Source: Sphingopyxis italica
Lineage (GTDB): Bacteria; Pseudomonadota; Alphaproteobacteria; Sphingomonadales; Sphingomonadaceae
Direction: 5' to 3'
NCBI RefSeq assembly: GCF_011926545.1
Contig: NZ_JAATIT010000001.1
Coordinates: 1,072,469-1,136,468 of the forward strand
DNA length: 64,000 nucleotides
Under the pieces are notes generated by a model that was not told the DNA's origin, ran no database searches, and was given only the letters and a program-made list of their open reading frames with translations. Position 1 is the stretch's first letter, and each line of letters begins with the position of its first letter. Both the position numbers and the translations under genes were made by a program. This document shows, piece by piece, positions 1 through 9,808 of the stretch.

Positions 1-675
1 GGCGATCAGCAGCCAGTGCAACTGCCGCCGCAACGTCGGGCGCGGTTCGTCGGTGACGGCGGCATGGGCCTCGGCACCGCCATGCCAGCGTGCCGCCGCC
101 GCGCCCGCGACGAGCAGGACGAGCAGCGCATAGCCCGCGGTCCAGCCCCAGCTTTGCGCGGCGAGCGGCATCGTCGGCTCGACGAGCGCCGGATAGCTGA
201 TGAGCCCGGCAAAGCTGCCGAGGTTCGACGCGGCGTAGAGATAATAAGGGTCGCCCGCGCGAGAATCGGCGGCGAACCAGCGTTGCATCAGCGGCGCCTG
301 CGCCGACACGACGAAAAAGACCGGACCGATCGAGGCGAGCAGCAGCAGCGGCACCCACAGCGCCTCTTGTCCCGGCCCCGGCGGCGCGATCTCGGCGATG
401 CCGATGGGGAGCCACAAGGCCGCGACGACGAACAGCGCGAGATGAATCGTCGCCTGCCGCCGCACCGTGAAGCGGCCGAGCCAATGCGCATAGGCATAAC
501 CGCCGAGCAGCAGCGCCTGATAGACGAGCATCGCGCTGTTCCACACCGCCGGCGCGCCGCCGAGCTTGGGCAGCACCATCCGCGCGACCATCGGCTGGAC
601 GAGGAAGAGGAGGAAGCTGCCGACGAGGATCGTCAGCACGAACAGCCAACGGCGCGGCGATGGAGAAGCGGTCAT
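1..675 (-). CDS. Fused MFS/spermidine synthase-like membrane protein (partial)
   Basis: The frame opens at an ATG at 675 and stays open to the left edge, so 225 N-terminal residues are visible and the C-terminus is outside the window. The visible part is a polytopic membrane domain with at least five hydrophobic segments and the stretches FLLFLVQPMVARMVLPKLGG and GAPAVWNSAMLVYQALLLGG, which I recognise from the membrane half of fused MFS/spermidine-synthase proteins. In that family a soluble aminopropyltransferase-like Rossmann domain follows. It starts 4 nt after the hemB stop and is probably cotranscribed with hemB. The substrate is unknown, and true polyamine synthesis is not established for this family. 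Confidence 0.8.
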   Translation of the reverse strand, partial: MTASPSPRRWLFVLTILVGSFLLFLVQPMVARMVLPKLGGAPAVWNSAMLVYQALLLGGYAYAHWLGRFTVRRQATIHLALFVVAALWLPIGIAEIAPPGPGQEALWVPLLLLASIGPVFFVVSAQAPLMQRWFAADSRAGDPYYLYAASNLGSFAGLISYPALVEPTMPLAAQSWGWTAGYALLVLLVAGAAAARWHGGAEAHAAVTDEPRPTLRRQLHWLLIA

Positions 676-679
676 GCTA

Positions 680-1678
<999 letters not shown>

Positions 1679-1744
1679 GCGGGGTGCATAGCCGGGTGCG
1701 GGCGCGGGGCAAATGGATAATGGAGTGCTGATCCGGGCGACCTA

Positions 1745-1880
1745 TTCCCGTTCGCATCGAGCCCTTCGACTGCCCTGGCAGGCGCTCAGGATAAACTTCG
1801 ACCTGCGGTCGAAGTCGAGATGCCCATCGGGGCCAAGAGCTATGCCGCGGAGTGTCTCGACTTCGCTCGACACAAACGGA
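1745..1880. repeat. Intergenic compound palindromic repeat, copy 1
   Basis: This non-coding stretch between hemB and the M23 peptidase holds two blocks: one containing GCGCTCAGGATAAACTTCGA, and one running from GTCGAGATGCCC to GTGTCTCGACTTCGCTCGAC. The same blocks recur at 33058-33194, but with the first block inverted and moved to the other side. The tcgac/gtcga arms can fold into hairpins. It has the look of a REP-type dispersed repeat. Confidence 0.7.
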
Positions 1881-1910
1881 ACGAGAGGTTGCGCGGCTCG
1901 GGAGTGAAGA

Positions 1911-3482
1911 TCAGATCCCGTCCCCGACCCTTTTCGACGCCACGTCGGCGAGGCTGCCGAGCTTCGGGCCTTCGACCTGCTTCGGCGCGATCGGGGTCAG
2001 GGCGGCGCCGGGGGCGACCGAGGTCAGTTCGCGGATGCGCGCGCGGAAGGCGGCGAGCGCCTTGCCCTCGAGCAACGCGCGGGTCACGAAGGTCACCGAC
2101 GACGGATTGACCGCGCGGCCGTTGCGATACAACTCGTAATGGAGATGCGGGCCGGTCGAAAGGCCGGTCGAGCCGATATAGCCGATCACCTGCCCGCGCT
2201 TGACGCGCTGGCCCGACCGCACCGCGATGCGGCTCATATGACCGTAACCGGTGCCGAGCCCCTTGCCGTGATTGAGCTTCACATAATTGCCGAAACCGCC
2301 GTGGCGCCCGGCGATCGTCACGACACCGTCGGTCACGGCATAGATCGGCGCGCCATAACCGCCGCCGAAATCCATGCCGCTGTGCATGCGCTTGTACCCG
2401 AGGATCGGGTGGCGCCGCATTCCGAAATTCGAAGTGACGCGTCCGCGCGTCGGGCGCGTCATGCCGCCGCGCTGTTCGCCGACGCCCGACGCCTCGAACC
2501 ATTGGGAGCCGCCGTCGGCATTCCATTCGAGCATCGACAGCTTGGGTTTTCCGCCACGGATCAGCCCCGCATAGAGCAGCTTGCCCGTCTCGCTCTCGCC
2601 CGTTTCGGCGCGGCGATAATCGACGATGATGTCGAACTCGTCGTTGCTACGAATATCGCGGCTGACCGAAATCTGGCGGCCGATGACGCGAAGATAGGAC
2701 TGGATCGCCTCGGGCGGCGCGCCGGCGGCGCGCGCCGAGCGATAGAGGCTGTCGCCGACCTTTCCGCGAATGCGCAGCGGGGTCGCATCGACCGCGATCG
2801 GGATGCGCCGCATGACGAGCTGGCCGCCGATCCGCTCCATTTCGATGCGCAGGTCGAAGCGCGCGCGCATCGCGAGCGCCTCGACCGGGCGCGGCATGGT
2901 ACGCGCGGCCCGGCGGCCGAGGATCAGGTCGATGCGCGTGCCCGGCGCGATGTCGGCGAGCGGAACCGCGCCCGACACGCGGGCGGCAAGCGCCTGCGCC
3001 TCGCTGCTGCCGACGCCCGAGCGTTCGAGCAGGCGCGCGAAGCTGTCGCCGCGCCCCAATGTGGCGGTGAGTTCGATCTGCGGCCGTTCGGGGGTCTGGG
3101 TGAGCGGGCGGACGGCGTCGGTCGCCGCCATGTGGCGGCCGGTGTCGCCGCCGAAGGCCAGCGGCACGATCATCTGACCGCGCGCTTCGTTGAAATCGGC
3201 GGCGTCGAGCGCGGGGGCGCCGACCGCGAGCGGCTGGACGCCCGGGAAGGTCGCGATCGCGGTGCCGCACAGCAGGGTTAATGTCGCGAGACCGCGCCAC
3301 CATTCGGCCGAGCCGATATTATTGCCAAGGTCGGGGACAAGGTCGAGCTGCGCCAGCCGGTCGCGCCAGCCGAGCCGCGGCCCGGCGGCGGAATCGCCCT
3401 GCCGCAGCGGGATCGCTTGCGACATCGTGAGGGCGGCCGCGTTGCCGGACATCCCCGCGATGGGTTCGTGACGCTGAAACAA
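1911..3482 (-). CDS. M23-family LytM-type murein endopeptidase, membrane anchored
   Basis: Envelope peptidoglycan hydrolase of the MepM/ShyA type; such enzymes cut crosslinks so the wall can grow. The 523 residues hold a cytoplasmic N-terminus, one membrane segment at about 64-80, a central region resembling the LysM/OapA-like domain of these proteins (about 130-300), and a C-terminal LytM domain (about 340-465). The zinc ligands are visible as H367 and D371 in HSGMDFGG and H448 in GPHLHYELYRNG, with H446 as the catalytic histidine. All active-site residues are present, so it should be an active peptidase and not an EnvC-like activator. It is transcribed divergently from the helicase gene and toward hemB, with a repeat in between. 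Confidence 0.9.
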   Translation of the reverse strand: MFQRHEPIAGMSGNAAALTMSQAIPLRQGDSAAGPRLGWRDRLAQLDLVPDLGNNIGSAEWWRGLATLTLLCGTAIATFPGVQPLAVGAPALDAADFNEARGQMIVPLAFGGDTGRHMAATDAVRPLTQTPERPQIELTATLGRGDSFARLLERSGVGSSEAQALAARVSGAVPLADIAPGTRIDLILGRRAARTMPRPVEALAMRARFDLRIEMERIGGQLVMRRIPIAVDATPLRIRGKVGDSLYRSARAAGAPPEAIQSYLRVIGRQISVSRDIRSNDEFDIIVDYRRAETGESETGKLLYAGLIRGGKPKLSMLEWNADGGSQWFEASGVGEQRGGMTRPTRGRVTSNFGMRRHPILGYKRMHSGMDFGGGYGAPIYAVTDGVVTIAGRHGGFGNYVKLNHGKGLGTGYGHMSRIAVRSGQRVKRGQVIGYIGSTGLSTGPHLHYELYRNGRAVNPSSVTFVTRALLEGKALAAFRARIRELTSVAPGAALTPIAPKQVEGPKLGSLADVASKRVGDGI

Positions 3483-3724
3483 ATTGCAACCCCCGCTCGG
3501 CGGACCTCCCTAACCCGGCCGCCGAATGATGTTCTCGAGGGCTGGTCTGTAAAGAAAGACCGTTAAAGTCAATTTAATGGCGGATTTGCGCGGCCGGGTT
3601 GCGGCGAGGCGTGGCGGGGTCGAGATATGATGCAACAGTGCGGGAAAAATCGGCCTCCACCCTGCGGTTCGACGATCGGCTGTTGCGCGGCGACCGCGCC
3701 CATGCCAGCTTGGCCTCCAAGAAA

Positions 3725-6484
3725 ATGACCTCTTCCCCTTCCCAGCCGGTCAAGGCTGTCCTTGGCCCCACCAACACCGGCAAAACCCATTTGGCGGTCG
3801 AACGCCTGACCGCCCATTCGAGCGGAATGATCGGCTTCCCGCTGCGCCTGCTCGCGCGCGAGGTCTACGACCGCGTCGCCCGGATCAAGGGCGCGGCGCA
3901 GGTCGGCCTGATCACCGGCGAGGAGCGGATCATGCCGCCCGAGGCGCGCTATCTGCTCGGCACGATGGAGGCGCTGCCGGTGGAACGCGACGTCGCCTTC
4001 GTCGGGATCGACGAGGCGCAGCTCGGCGCCGATCCCGAACGCGGCCATGTCTTCACCGACCGGCTGCTGCGCGCACGCGGGCGCGAGGAAACGATGATCC
4101 TGGGGTCGGCGAGCATCCGCGGGCTGGTCAAAGGGCTGGTGCCCGAGGCCGAGATCATCACGCGGCCGCGCTTTTCGACCCTGAGCTACGCCGGATCGTC
4201 GAAGCTCTCGCGCCTCCCCAAACGCTCGGCGATCGTCGCCTTTTCGGCCGAAGAAGTTTACGCGATCGCCGAAATGCTGCGCCGCTTTTCGGGCGGCGCG
4301 GCGGTGGTGATGGGCGCGCTCAGCCCCAAGACGCGCAACGCGCAGGTCGCGATGTTCGAGGCGGGCGAGGTCGATTATCTGGTCGCCACCGACGCGATCG
4401 GCATGGGGCTCAATCTCGACGTCCAGCATGTCGCCTTCGCGAGCCTCCAGAAATTCGACGGACGGCGCCTGCGCCGCCTGACGATTTCGGAAATGGCGCA
4501 GATCGCGGGGCGCGCCGGACGCCACCAGCAGGACGGCGGCTTCGGCACCGTCGGCCTGCCGCAGGGCGGTTTCACGCCCGAGGAAATCCACGCGATCGAG
4601 GGGCATCATTTCCCGCCCCTCGCCAGCCTGTTCTGGCGCAATCCGACCCCGGGTTTCGGCTCGCTCGACCAGCTTTTGTCCGACCTCGCCCAGCCGCCCG
4701 ACCAGCCGATGCTGCGCGCGGCGCCCGAGGCGGTCGATATCTCCGTGCTCAAGCATCTCGCGGGCGACATGGAAGTGCGCGCGCGCGGCGGCGATGCGGG
4801 CGCGGTCCAGCGCCTGTGGGACGTCTGCGGGCTGCCCGATTTCGAGCAGCTCGGCGCCGAGCATCACAGCCGCACGGTGCTGAAGCTGTGGCAGTGGCTC
4901 ACGAGCGGCGACGGGATGATCGACCCCGACTGGTTCGCGCGGCGCCTCGCCCGGCTGAACGACGTCGAGGGCGACATCGACCAGCTCGCGAGCCGCATCG
5001 CCGCGGTGCGCACGCTCTGCTTCATCGCGCAGCGCGGCGACTGGATCGCCGGCGCGGCGGGCTGGACCGAACAGACGCAGGCGCTCGAGTCGCGCCTGTC
5101 CGACGCGCTTCACGCGGCGCTCGCGCAGCGGTTCGTCGACCGGCGGCTGGCGCTGTTGCTGCGCGACGCCGGGCAGCGCGGCACCGCGCTGCCGGTCGCG
5201 GTCGGCGCCGACGGCACCGTCGCGGTCGATGGCGAGGCGATCGGCACGCTCAAGGGCTTTCAGTTCAGGGTCGATCCCGTCGCCAAGGCGAGCGACCACC
5301 GGATGCTGCTCGCCGCGGCCGAAAAGCATCTGCGCGCCGAACTGGCGCGCCGCGCGACCGCGCTCGCCGGGGGCGACGATACCGCGCTGTCGCTGATCGC
5401 CGACCCGGGCACCCCACCGCGCCTCGCCTGGCACGGCGATGTCGTCGCGACGATGGCGCGCGGTCCGACGCTGGTCCAGCCGTCCATCCAGATCGATCCT
5501 TCGCTTCGCCGGCTCGAGCTGCATCAGGTGCAGGCGATTTCCGAGCGGCTCCAGCACTTCGTCGCGCAGCAGCTCGCGCGCCATGCCGGGCCGCTCGCCG
5601 CGATGGGCGAGGCGGCGGGCGACCTCTTCACGCCGCCGCGGGTGCGCGCGCTGCTCGCCGCACTCACCGACAACAGCGGTACGATCGGCCGCGCCGCGGT
5701 CGAGGAACAGCTGAATGCCTTGACGGCGGAGGAGCGGCCGCAGCTACGCAAGCTCGGCTTCACGATCGGTTCGCTCGATATTTTCCACCCGCTGCTGCTG
5801 AAGCCCGAGGCGGTGCGCTGGCGCGCCGCGCTGACCGCCGCGCAGCAGGGCGCGCCCGTGCCCGCGCTGCCGCCGCACGGCGCGGTGCTGCAAAAGAACG
5901 GCCATCAGGCGGGGCTTGCCGTCGCGGGCTTCCGCCGCTGCGCGTCGGGCTGGCTGCGCATCGACATGGCCGAGAAACTCGCGCGCCAGGCGCATGCCGC
6001 GCGAATGCAGGCGGCGGCGCCGCCGACCGCACCGATCGCCGGTGGCGACGAACTTCATGACGGCCATGCGAATGACGATGCCGAGGGAGCGACCGCGGCG
6101 CCGCCGGGCTTCGTGATCGATCCCGCGCTCGCGACCTCGCTCGGCCTCGACGAGGAGACGCGCCGCGCGCTGCTCGGCAGCTTCGGCTTCCGCGCGATCG
6201 GCGAAGCGGCGCTGCAACGCTGGCGCTGGTCGGGGCTGCGCAAGGCGGCCGACAAGCGCCCGCGCCGCAAGAAGGATCGTAAGGATCGCAGCGGGAGCGA
6301 CGCCGCGCCGCGGGCCGCAACCAACGGCGCCGTCCGCCGCCCGCCCGCGGCCCAGGCGAAGGACAAGCGCGGCCAGCCGGGCAAGCCCCGCCCCGACGCC
6401 GCGCGTCCGCCGCGCCGCGGTCCGTCGCCGAACAGCCCGTTCGCGGGGCTGGCCGCTTTGCTCGCGGGCGCGCGCAAGGACTGA
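3725..6484 (+). CDS. Suv3-like DExH-type RNA helicase
   Basis: Superfamily 2 ATP-dependent helicase related to mitochondrial Suv3, a type common in alphaproteobacteria. From the preferred ATG at 3725 it has 919 residues. Walker A is GPTNTGKT (14-21), the Walker B box reads GIDEAQLG (DEAQ rather than DEAD/DEAH), and later motifs include LVATDAIGMGLNLD and QIAGRAGRHQQDGG. The last ~120 residues are basic and low in complexity (Lys/Arg/Pro/Ala), typical of an RNA-binding tail. An upstream TTG at 3599 keeps the frame open, but the protein similarity starts just after 3725, so I reject it. The S4 gene follows after 7 nt, suggesting a two-gene RNA-metabolism operon. Role in RNA decay is inferred from the family. 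Confidence 0.88.
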   Translation: MTSSPSQPVKAVLGPTNTGKTHLAVERLTAHSSGMIGFPLRLLAREVYDRVARIKGAAQVGLITGEERIMPPEARYLLGTMEALPVERDVAFVGIDEAQLGADPERGHVFTDRLLRARGREETMILGSASIRGLVKGLVPEAEIITRPRFSTLSYAGSSKLSRLPKRSAIVAFSAEEVYAIAEMLRRFSGGAAVVMGALSPKTRNAQVAMFEAGEVDYLVATDAIGMGLNLDVQHVAFASLQKFDGRRLRRLTISEMAQIAGRAGRHQQDGGFGTVGLPQGGFTPEEIHAIEGHHFPPLASLFWRNPTPGFGSLDQLLSDLAQPPDQPMLRAAPEAVDISVLKHLAGDMEVRARGGDAGAVQRLWDVCGLPDFEQLGAEHHSRTVLKLWQWLTSGDGMIDPDWFARRLARLNDVEGDIDQLASRIAAVRTLCFIAQRGDWIAGAAGWTEQTQALESRLSDALHAALAQRFVDRRLALLLRDAGQRGTALPVAVGADGTVAVDGEAIGTLKGFQFRVDPVAKASDHRMLLAAAEKHLRAELARRATALAGGDDTALSLIADPGTPPRLAWHGDVVATMARGPTLVQPSIQIDPSLRRLELHQVQAISERLQHFVAQQLARHAGPLAAMGEAAGDLFTPPRVRALLAALTDNSGTIGRAAVEEQLNALTAEERPQLRKLGFTIGSLDIFHPLLLKPEAVRWRAALTAAQQGAPVPALPPHGAVLQKNGHQAGLAVAGFRRCASGWLRIDMAEKLARQAHAARMQAAAPPTAPIAGGDELHDGHANDDAEGATAAPPGFVIDPALATSLGLDEETRRALLGSFGFRAIGEAALQRWRWSGLRKAADKRPRRKKDRKDRSGSDAAPRAATNGAVRRPPAAQAKDKRGQPGKPRPDAARPPRRGPSPNSPFAGLAALLAGARKD

Positions 6485-6491
6485 CGCGTTT

Positions 6492-6842
6492 ATGGCAAGC
6501 CCCGGCGCCGCAGGAAGCATCCGGCTCGACAAGCTGCTGTGGTTCCTGCGTTTCGCGCGCTCGCGCAGCGTCGCGCAGGCGATGGTCGAGGCGGGGCATA
6601 TAAGGCTCGACGGGCGGCGCGTGACGCGCTCGTCGTGCGCGGTGCACGCGGGGGCGACGCTGGTGCTGCCGGTCGGCGAGCGCATCGAGGTGATCCGCCT
6701 GTTGTCGCTGCCGCTCCGCCGCGGCCCGGCGGCGGAGGCGCAAGCCTGCTATCGGCGGCTCGACCCCGCCGCAGCCCCGTCGGCTATCGGCGTCGATGGA
6801 AATGCTTTGCACGCAAAGAACGGCGATCGTCCTAATCAATGA
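6492..6842 (+). CDS. S4-domain RNA-binding protein (HslR/Hsp15-like)
   Basis: Small protein of 116 residues. An S4 RNA-binding domain covers about residues 9-60: IRLDKLLWFLRFARSRS, then VEAGHIRLDGRRV, the usual S4 core. E. coli Hsp15 (HslR) has the same architecture and recycles stalled 50S subunits. It lies 7 nt after the helicase gene and is surely cotranscribed with it. The C-terminal third is poorly conserved. Whether it does the Hsp15 job here is inference. Confidence 0.85.
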   Translation: MASPGAAGSIRLDKLLWFLRFARSRSVAQAMVEAGHIRLDGRRVTRSSCAVHAGATLVLPVGERIEVIRLLSLPLRRGPAAEAQACYRRLDPAAAPSAIGVDGNALHAKNGDRPNQ

Positions 6843-6854
6843 GAGTGATTCGCA
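6840..6854. promoter_or_regulatory. Candidate iron-responsive (Fur-like) operator before fdxA
   Basis: The imperfect inverted repeat TGAGAGTGATTCGCA overlaps the stop codon of the S4 gene. Its complement carries the half-site TGCGAAT, the same half-site that starts the palindrome in front of the second TonB receptor (42871). It lies 15 nt upstream of a likely -35 box. Function is inferred from the shared half-site and the Fe-S/iron-uptake gene context. Confidence 0.3.
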
Positions 6855-6868
6855 AATGTCGCTTAGCG

Positions 6869-6896
6869 TTGACGCACCGCCTTCACGCGGCATAGA
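6869..6896 (+). promoter_or_regulatory. Probable sigma-70 promoter for fdxA
   Basis: TTGACG (6869-6874), a 16-nt spacer, and CATAGA (6891-6896) fit an alphaproteobacterial housekeeping promoter. It would give a leader of about 55 nt for fdxA. Confidence 0.5.
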
Positions 6897-6955
6897 GGCG
6901 AGCGATTGGAGTGCATGGCGGCCCGATTGCCGCCACCTGAGGGAGCCGAAAGCCC

Positions 6956-7294
6956 ATGACCTATGTCGTCACCGATGCCTGCGTCCGGTGCAAATATATG
7001 GACTGCGTCGAGGTGTGCCCCGTCGACTGTTTCTATGAGGGCGAGAATATGCTCGTCATCAACCCGAACGAGTGCATCGACTGCGGCGTCTGCGAACCCG
7101 AATGCCCGGCCGAGGCGATCCTGCCCGACACCGAGAGCGGGCTCGAAAAGTGGCTCGAGGTGAACACCAAGTTCAGCGCCGAATGGCCGAACATCACGGT
7201 CAAGAAGGAAACGCCCGCAGACGCCGACGAATATAAGGGGGTCGAGAACAAGTTCGAAACGCTCTTCTCGCCCAATCCGGGCGAAGGCGACTGA
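6956..7294 (+). CDS. fdxA: Seven-iron ferredoxin FdxA
   Basis: Low-potential electron carrier with one [3Fe-4S] and one [4Fe-4S] cluster, like Azotobacter ferredoxin I. The 112 residues begin [20 protein letters not shown] and contain the full cysteine pattern: C9, C12, C17, C21, C25 in the first half, and [12 protein letters not shown] in the second. The tail after residue 60 is the acidic extension usual for alphaproteobacterial FdxA. Length is normal and a strong terminator follows, so it is probably monocistronic, perhaps under iron control (see 6840-6854). Its electron partner cannot be read from the sequence. Confidence 0.95.
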   Translation: MTYVVTDACVRCKYMDCVEVCPVDCFYEGENMLVINPNECIDCGVCEPECPAEAILPDTESGLEKWLEVNTKFSAEWPNITVKKETPADADEYKGVENKFETLFSPNPGEGD

Positions 7295-7316
7295 CCCGAA
7301 ATCAGACGATCGGAAC

Positions 7317-7345
7317 GGGGCGGGGCTTTCCCGCCCCTTCTTTTT
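7317..7345 (+). terminator. Rho-independent terminator of fdxA
   Basis: GGGGCGGG, a 5-nt loop, then CCCGCCCC, followed by a T-rich tract (ttctttttg). It starts 22 nt after the fdxA stop. Confidence 0.9.
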
Positions 7346-7350
7346 GCCCC

Positions 7351-7380
7351 CTTGAAACCGTTCCGATTGGCGACGATGTA
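7351..7380 (+). promoter_or_regulatory. Possible heat-shock (sigma-32) promoter of clpP
   Basis: CTTGAAA at 7351-7357 is a perfect sigma-32 -35 element. About 18 nt after its CTTG core comes acgatgta, a weak -10 resembling the CCCAT-T element. A heat-shock promoter would fit clpP. The -10 is not convincing on its own. Confidence 0.4.
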
Positions 7381-7425
7381 GGGCGGTGAAGGGGCCAGCC
7401 CGCCGGTTCTCGGCAGGGCGCTTCT

Positions 7426-8097
7426 ATGATGAAGGACGAATTCCCAATGATCGACCCGCTCGCCGCGCTTGTTCCCGTCGTCGTCGAACAGACGAGCCGC
7501 GGCGAACGCAGCTTCGACATTTTCTCGCGCCTGCTGCGCGAACGGATCATCTTCGTCACCGGCGAGGTCGAGGATCATATGGCCTCGCTGATCACCGCTC
7601 AGCTGCTGTTCCTCGAATCGGAAAATCCGAAAAAGGACATCTATATGTACATCAACTCGCCGGGCGGCGTCGTCACGGCGGGCATGGCGATCCACGACAC
7701 GATGCAATATATCCGCCCGCGCGTCGGCACGGTGTGCATCGGTCAGGCGGCGTCGATGGGCAGCTTCCTGCTCGCGGCGGGCGAGCCCGGGATGCGCGTC
7801 GCGCTGTCGAACGCGCGCGTGATGGTGCACCAGCCGTCGGGCGGCGCACGCGGCATGGCGTCGGACATCGAGATCCAGGCCAAGGAAATCCTGCGCATCA
7901 AGAAGCGGATGAACGACCTGTACGTCAAATATACCGGCAAGTCGCTGAAAGAGATCGAAAAGGCGATGGACCGCGATACGTTCCTCGAGGCTGACGAAGC
8001 CAAGGAATTCGGCCTCGTCGATCAGGTGTTCGACCGCCGCCCGGGCCTGCCCGGCGACGACGCGCCGAAGGATGTCAGCGAGGGTCCGACGCCCTGA
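7426..8097 (+). CDS. clpP: ATP-dependent Clp protease proteolytic subunit
   Basis: Serine peptidase (EC 3.4.21.92) that forms the 14-mer barrel fed by ClpX and ClpA. The 223 residues carry the complete catalytic triad: S110 in [10 protein letters not shown]135 in VMVHQPSGG, and D184 in [13 protein letters not shown]. The IGF-loop docking surface and the YMYINSPGG strand are conserved. The N-terminal propeptide-like segment ([10 protein letters not shown]) leaves the exact start among ATGs at 7426, 7429 and 7447 open. clpX follows after 168 nt with its own putative control region. Confidence 0.96.
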   Translation: MMKDEFPMIDPLAALVPVVVEQTSRGERSFDIFSRLLRERIIFVTGEVEDHMASLITAQLLFLESENPKKDIYMYINSPGGVVTAGMAIHDTMQYIRPRVGTVCIGQAASMGSFLLAAGEPGMRVALSNARVMVHQPSGGARGMASDIEIQAKEILRIKKRMNDLYVKYTGKSLKEIEKAMDRDTFLEADEAKEFGLVDQVFDRRPGLPGDDAPKDVSEGPTP

Positions 8098-8178
8098 TCA
8101 CGCCCCGGCAACTCCCCGGTAACCGCATTTGTTGACGTCCGTTTGGCGCTGTGATGCTACGCGGAACATTGAACCCAT

Positions 8179-8210
8179 GTCACCCAATTGCCATATTGTA
8201 ATTGGGTGAC
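8179..8210. promoter_or_regulatory. Perfect inverted repeat upstream of clpX (candidate operator)
   Basis: Two perfect 11-nt arms, GTCACCCAATT and AATTGGGTGAC, are separated by 10 nt. The repeat lies 55 nt before the clpX start and just downstream of a possible promoter (TTGACG at 8132-8137, TGCTAC at 8155-8160). No T-run follows, so it is not a normal terminator. It could be a repressor site or a 5'-UTR hairpin. Confidence 0.55.
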
Positions 8211-8265
8211 CCGGGGCTAGGATAAGGACGGCGACGCCCCTTTTGGGCTCGCCATAGGAAGATTT

Positions 8266-9537
8266 ATGACGAAATTGAGTGGCTCGGACAGCAAGAGCAC
8301 CCTCTATTGCTCCTTCTGCGGCAAGTCGCAGCACGAAGTCCGCAAGCTGATTGCCGGACCGACCGTGTTCATCTGCGACGAATGTGTCGAGCTGTGCAAC
8401 GACATCATCCGCGAAGAGATCAAGGGCGGGGTCGCCGCGCGCAAGGACGGGGCGGTGCCGACGCCGCTCGAAATCTGCCAGCATCTCGACGCCTATGTCA
8501 TCGGCCAGAACACCGCCAAGCGCGTGCTGTCGGTCGCGGTGCACAATCACTACAAGCGCCTCGCCAACTCGGGCCGCGGCGACGATGTCGAACTGGCGAA
8601 GTCGAACATCCTGCTCGTCGGCCCGACCGGCAGCGGCAAGACCCTGCTCGCGCAGACGCTCGCGCGCTTTCTCGACGTGCCCTTCACCATGGCCGACGCG
8701 ACGACGCTGACCGAGGCGGGCTATGTCGGCGAGGATGTCGAGAATATCATCCTCAAGCTGCTGCAATCGTCGGACTACAACGTCGAAAAGGCGCAGCGCG
8801 GCATCGTCTATATCGACGAAATCGATAAAATCAGCCGCAAGGCCGAAAACCCGTCGATCACCCGCGACGTGTCGGGCGAAGGCGTGCAGCAGGCTTTGCT
8901 CAAGCTGATGGAAGGCACGACCGCCAGCGTCCCGCCGCAGGGCGGGCGCAAGCATCCGCAGCAGGAATTCCTGCAGGTCGACACGACCAACATCCTGTTC
9001 ATCGCGGGCGGCGCGTTCAGCGGGCTCGAAAAGATCATCGGCGACCGCCTGCAGGGCAAGTCGATCGGCTTCGGCGCGCATGTCGCCGGCCCCGACGAAC
9101 GCCGCAGCGGCGAAGTGCTCAAGCAAATCGAACCCGAGGATCTGCTGAAGTTCGGGCTGATTCCCGAATTCGTCGGCCGCTTGCCGGTGATCGCGACGCT
9201 CGAGGACCTCGACGTCGAGGCGCTGGTCAAGATTTTGGGCGAGCCCAAGAACGCGCTGGTCAAGCAATATAAGAAATTGTTCGATCTGGAGGAGGTCGCG
9301 CTGACCTTCACCGACGATGCGCTGGTCGCGGTTGCCAAGAAGGCGATCGAACGCAAGACCGGCGCGCGCGGGCTGCGCTCGATCGTCGAGGCGATCCTGC
9401 TCGACACGATGTTCGACCTGCCCGACCTGACCGACGTCGTCGAGATCGTCGTCGACAAGGATGTCGTCGAGGGCCGCAAGGACCCGGTTCGCGTCTATGC
9501 CGACAAGGCGAAGGAAGCGGCGGGCGACGCCGCCTGA
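8266..9537 (+). CDS. clpX: Clp protease ATP-binding subunit, unfoldase
   Basis: AAA+ hexameric unfoldase that recognises tagged or regulatory proteins, unfolds them and feeds ClpP. The 423 residues contain an N-terminal zinc-binding domain (C15, C18, C37, C40), Walker A GPTGSGKT (119-126), Walker [10 protein letters not shown], the RKH pore-loop region, and the ClpP-docking loop [10 protein letters not shown] good ribosome-binding site (AGGAAG) precedes the ATG at 8266. In alphaproteobacteria ClpXP also controls cell-cycle regulators, but nothing in this window shows that directly. A strong terminator follows. Confidence 0.97.
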   Translation: MTKLSGSDSKSTLYCSFCGKSQHEVRKLIAGPTVFICDECVELCNDIIREEIKGGVAARKDGAVPTPLEICQHLDAYVIGQNTAKRVLSVAVHNHYKRLANSGRGDDVELAKSNILLVGPTGSGKTLLAQTLARFLDVPFTMADATTLTEAGYVGEDVENIILKLLQSSDYNVEKAQRGIVYIDEIDKISRKAENPSITRDVSGEGVQQALLKLMEGTTASVPPQGGRKHPQQEFLQVDTTNILFIAGGAFSGLEKIIGDRLQGKSIGFGAHVAGPDERRSGEVLKQIEPEDLLKFGLIPEFVGRLPVIATLEDLDVEALVKILGEPKNALVKQYKKLFDLEEVALTFTDDALVAVAKKAIERKTGARGLRSIVEAILLDTMFDLPDLTDVVEIVVDKDVVEGRKDPVRVYADKAKEAAGDAA

Positions 9538-9543
9538 CCCTGA

Positions 9544-9570
9544 GTCGCGCGCCAAAAGGCGCGCGACTTT
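9544..9570 (+). terminator. Rho-independent terminator of clpX
   Basis: A perfect 10-bp stem, GTCGCGCGCC / GGCGCGCGAC, with an AAAA loop and a short T tract. It begins 6 nt after the clpX stop. Confidence 0.85.
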
Positions 9571-9695
9571 ATGTTGCATTGCAGCAACAGTAGCCCGGAA
9601 AAACGCCGCCGCGCCTGTGGATAAAATCGGGCGGGTCACGCAAATTCGGGCTTTTTCGGCCTCCCTTCAGGCGGCGCGCGGCTCGCCGCTTGCAC

Positions 9696-9717
9696 TGTCA
9701 CAATTGCTGTCACAATC
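9696..9717 (+). promoter_or_regulatory. Tandem TGTCACAAT repeats in the TonB-receptor promoter region
   Basis: TGTCACAATTGC at 9696 is followed directly by TGTCACAATC at 9708, a 12-bp period, and then by a related gtgccaca. They lie about 100 nt upstream of the receptor start. A binding site for a regulator is plausible; the identity of that regulator is unknown. Confidence 0.4.
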
Positions 9718-9808
9718 GTGCCACATGCGGGCTTCAGGGGCGCTCGCAGGTCTTGGCGCGCCCCGATCGCGTGCCTGCCGAACGCACCACCAAAGGGGAA
9801 ATCCTGAA

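Noticed and set aside
3599-3724. N-terminal extension of the helicase from a TTG at 3599
   Set aside because: The 42 extra residues do not resemble the family, which starts shortly before the P-loop at 3725.
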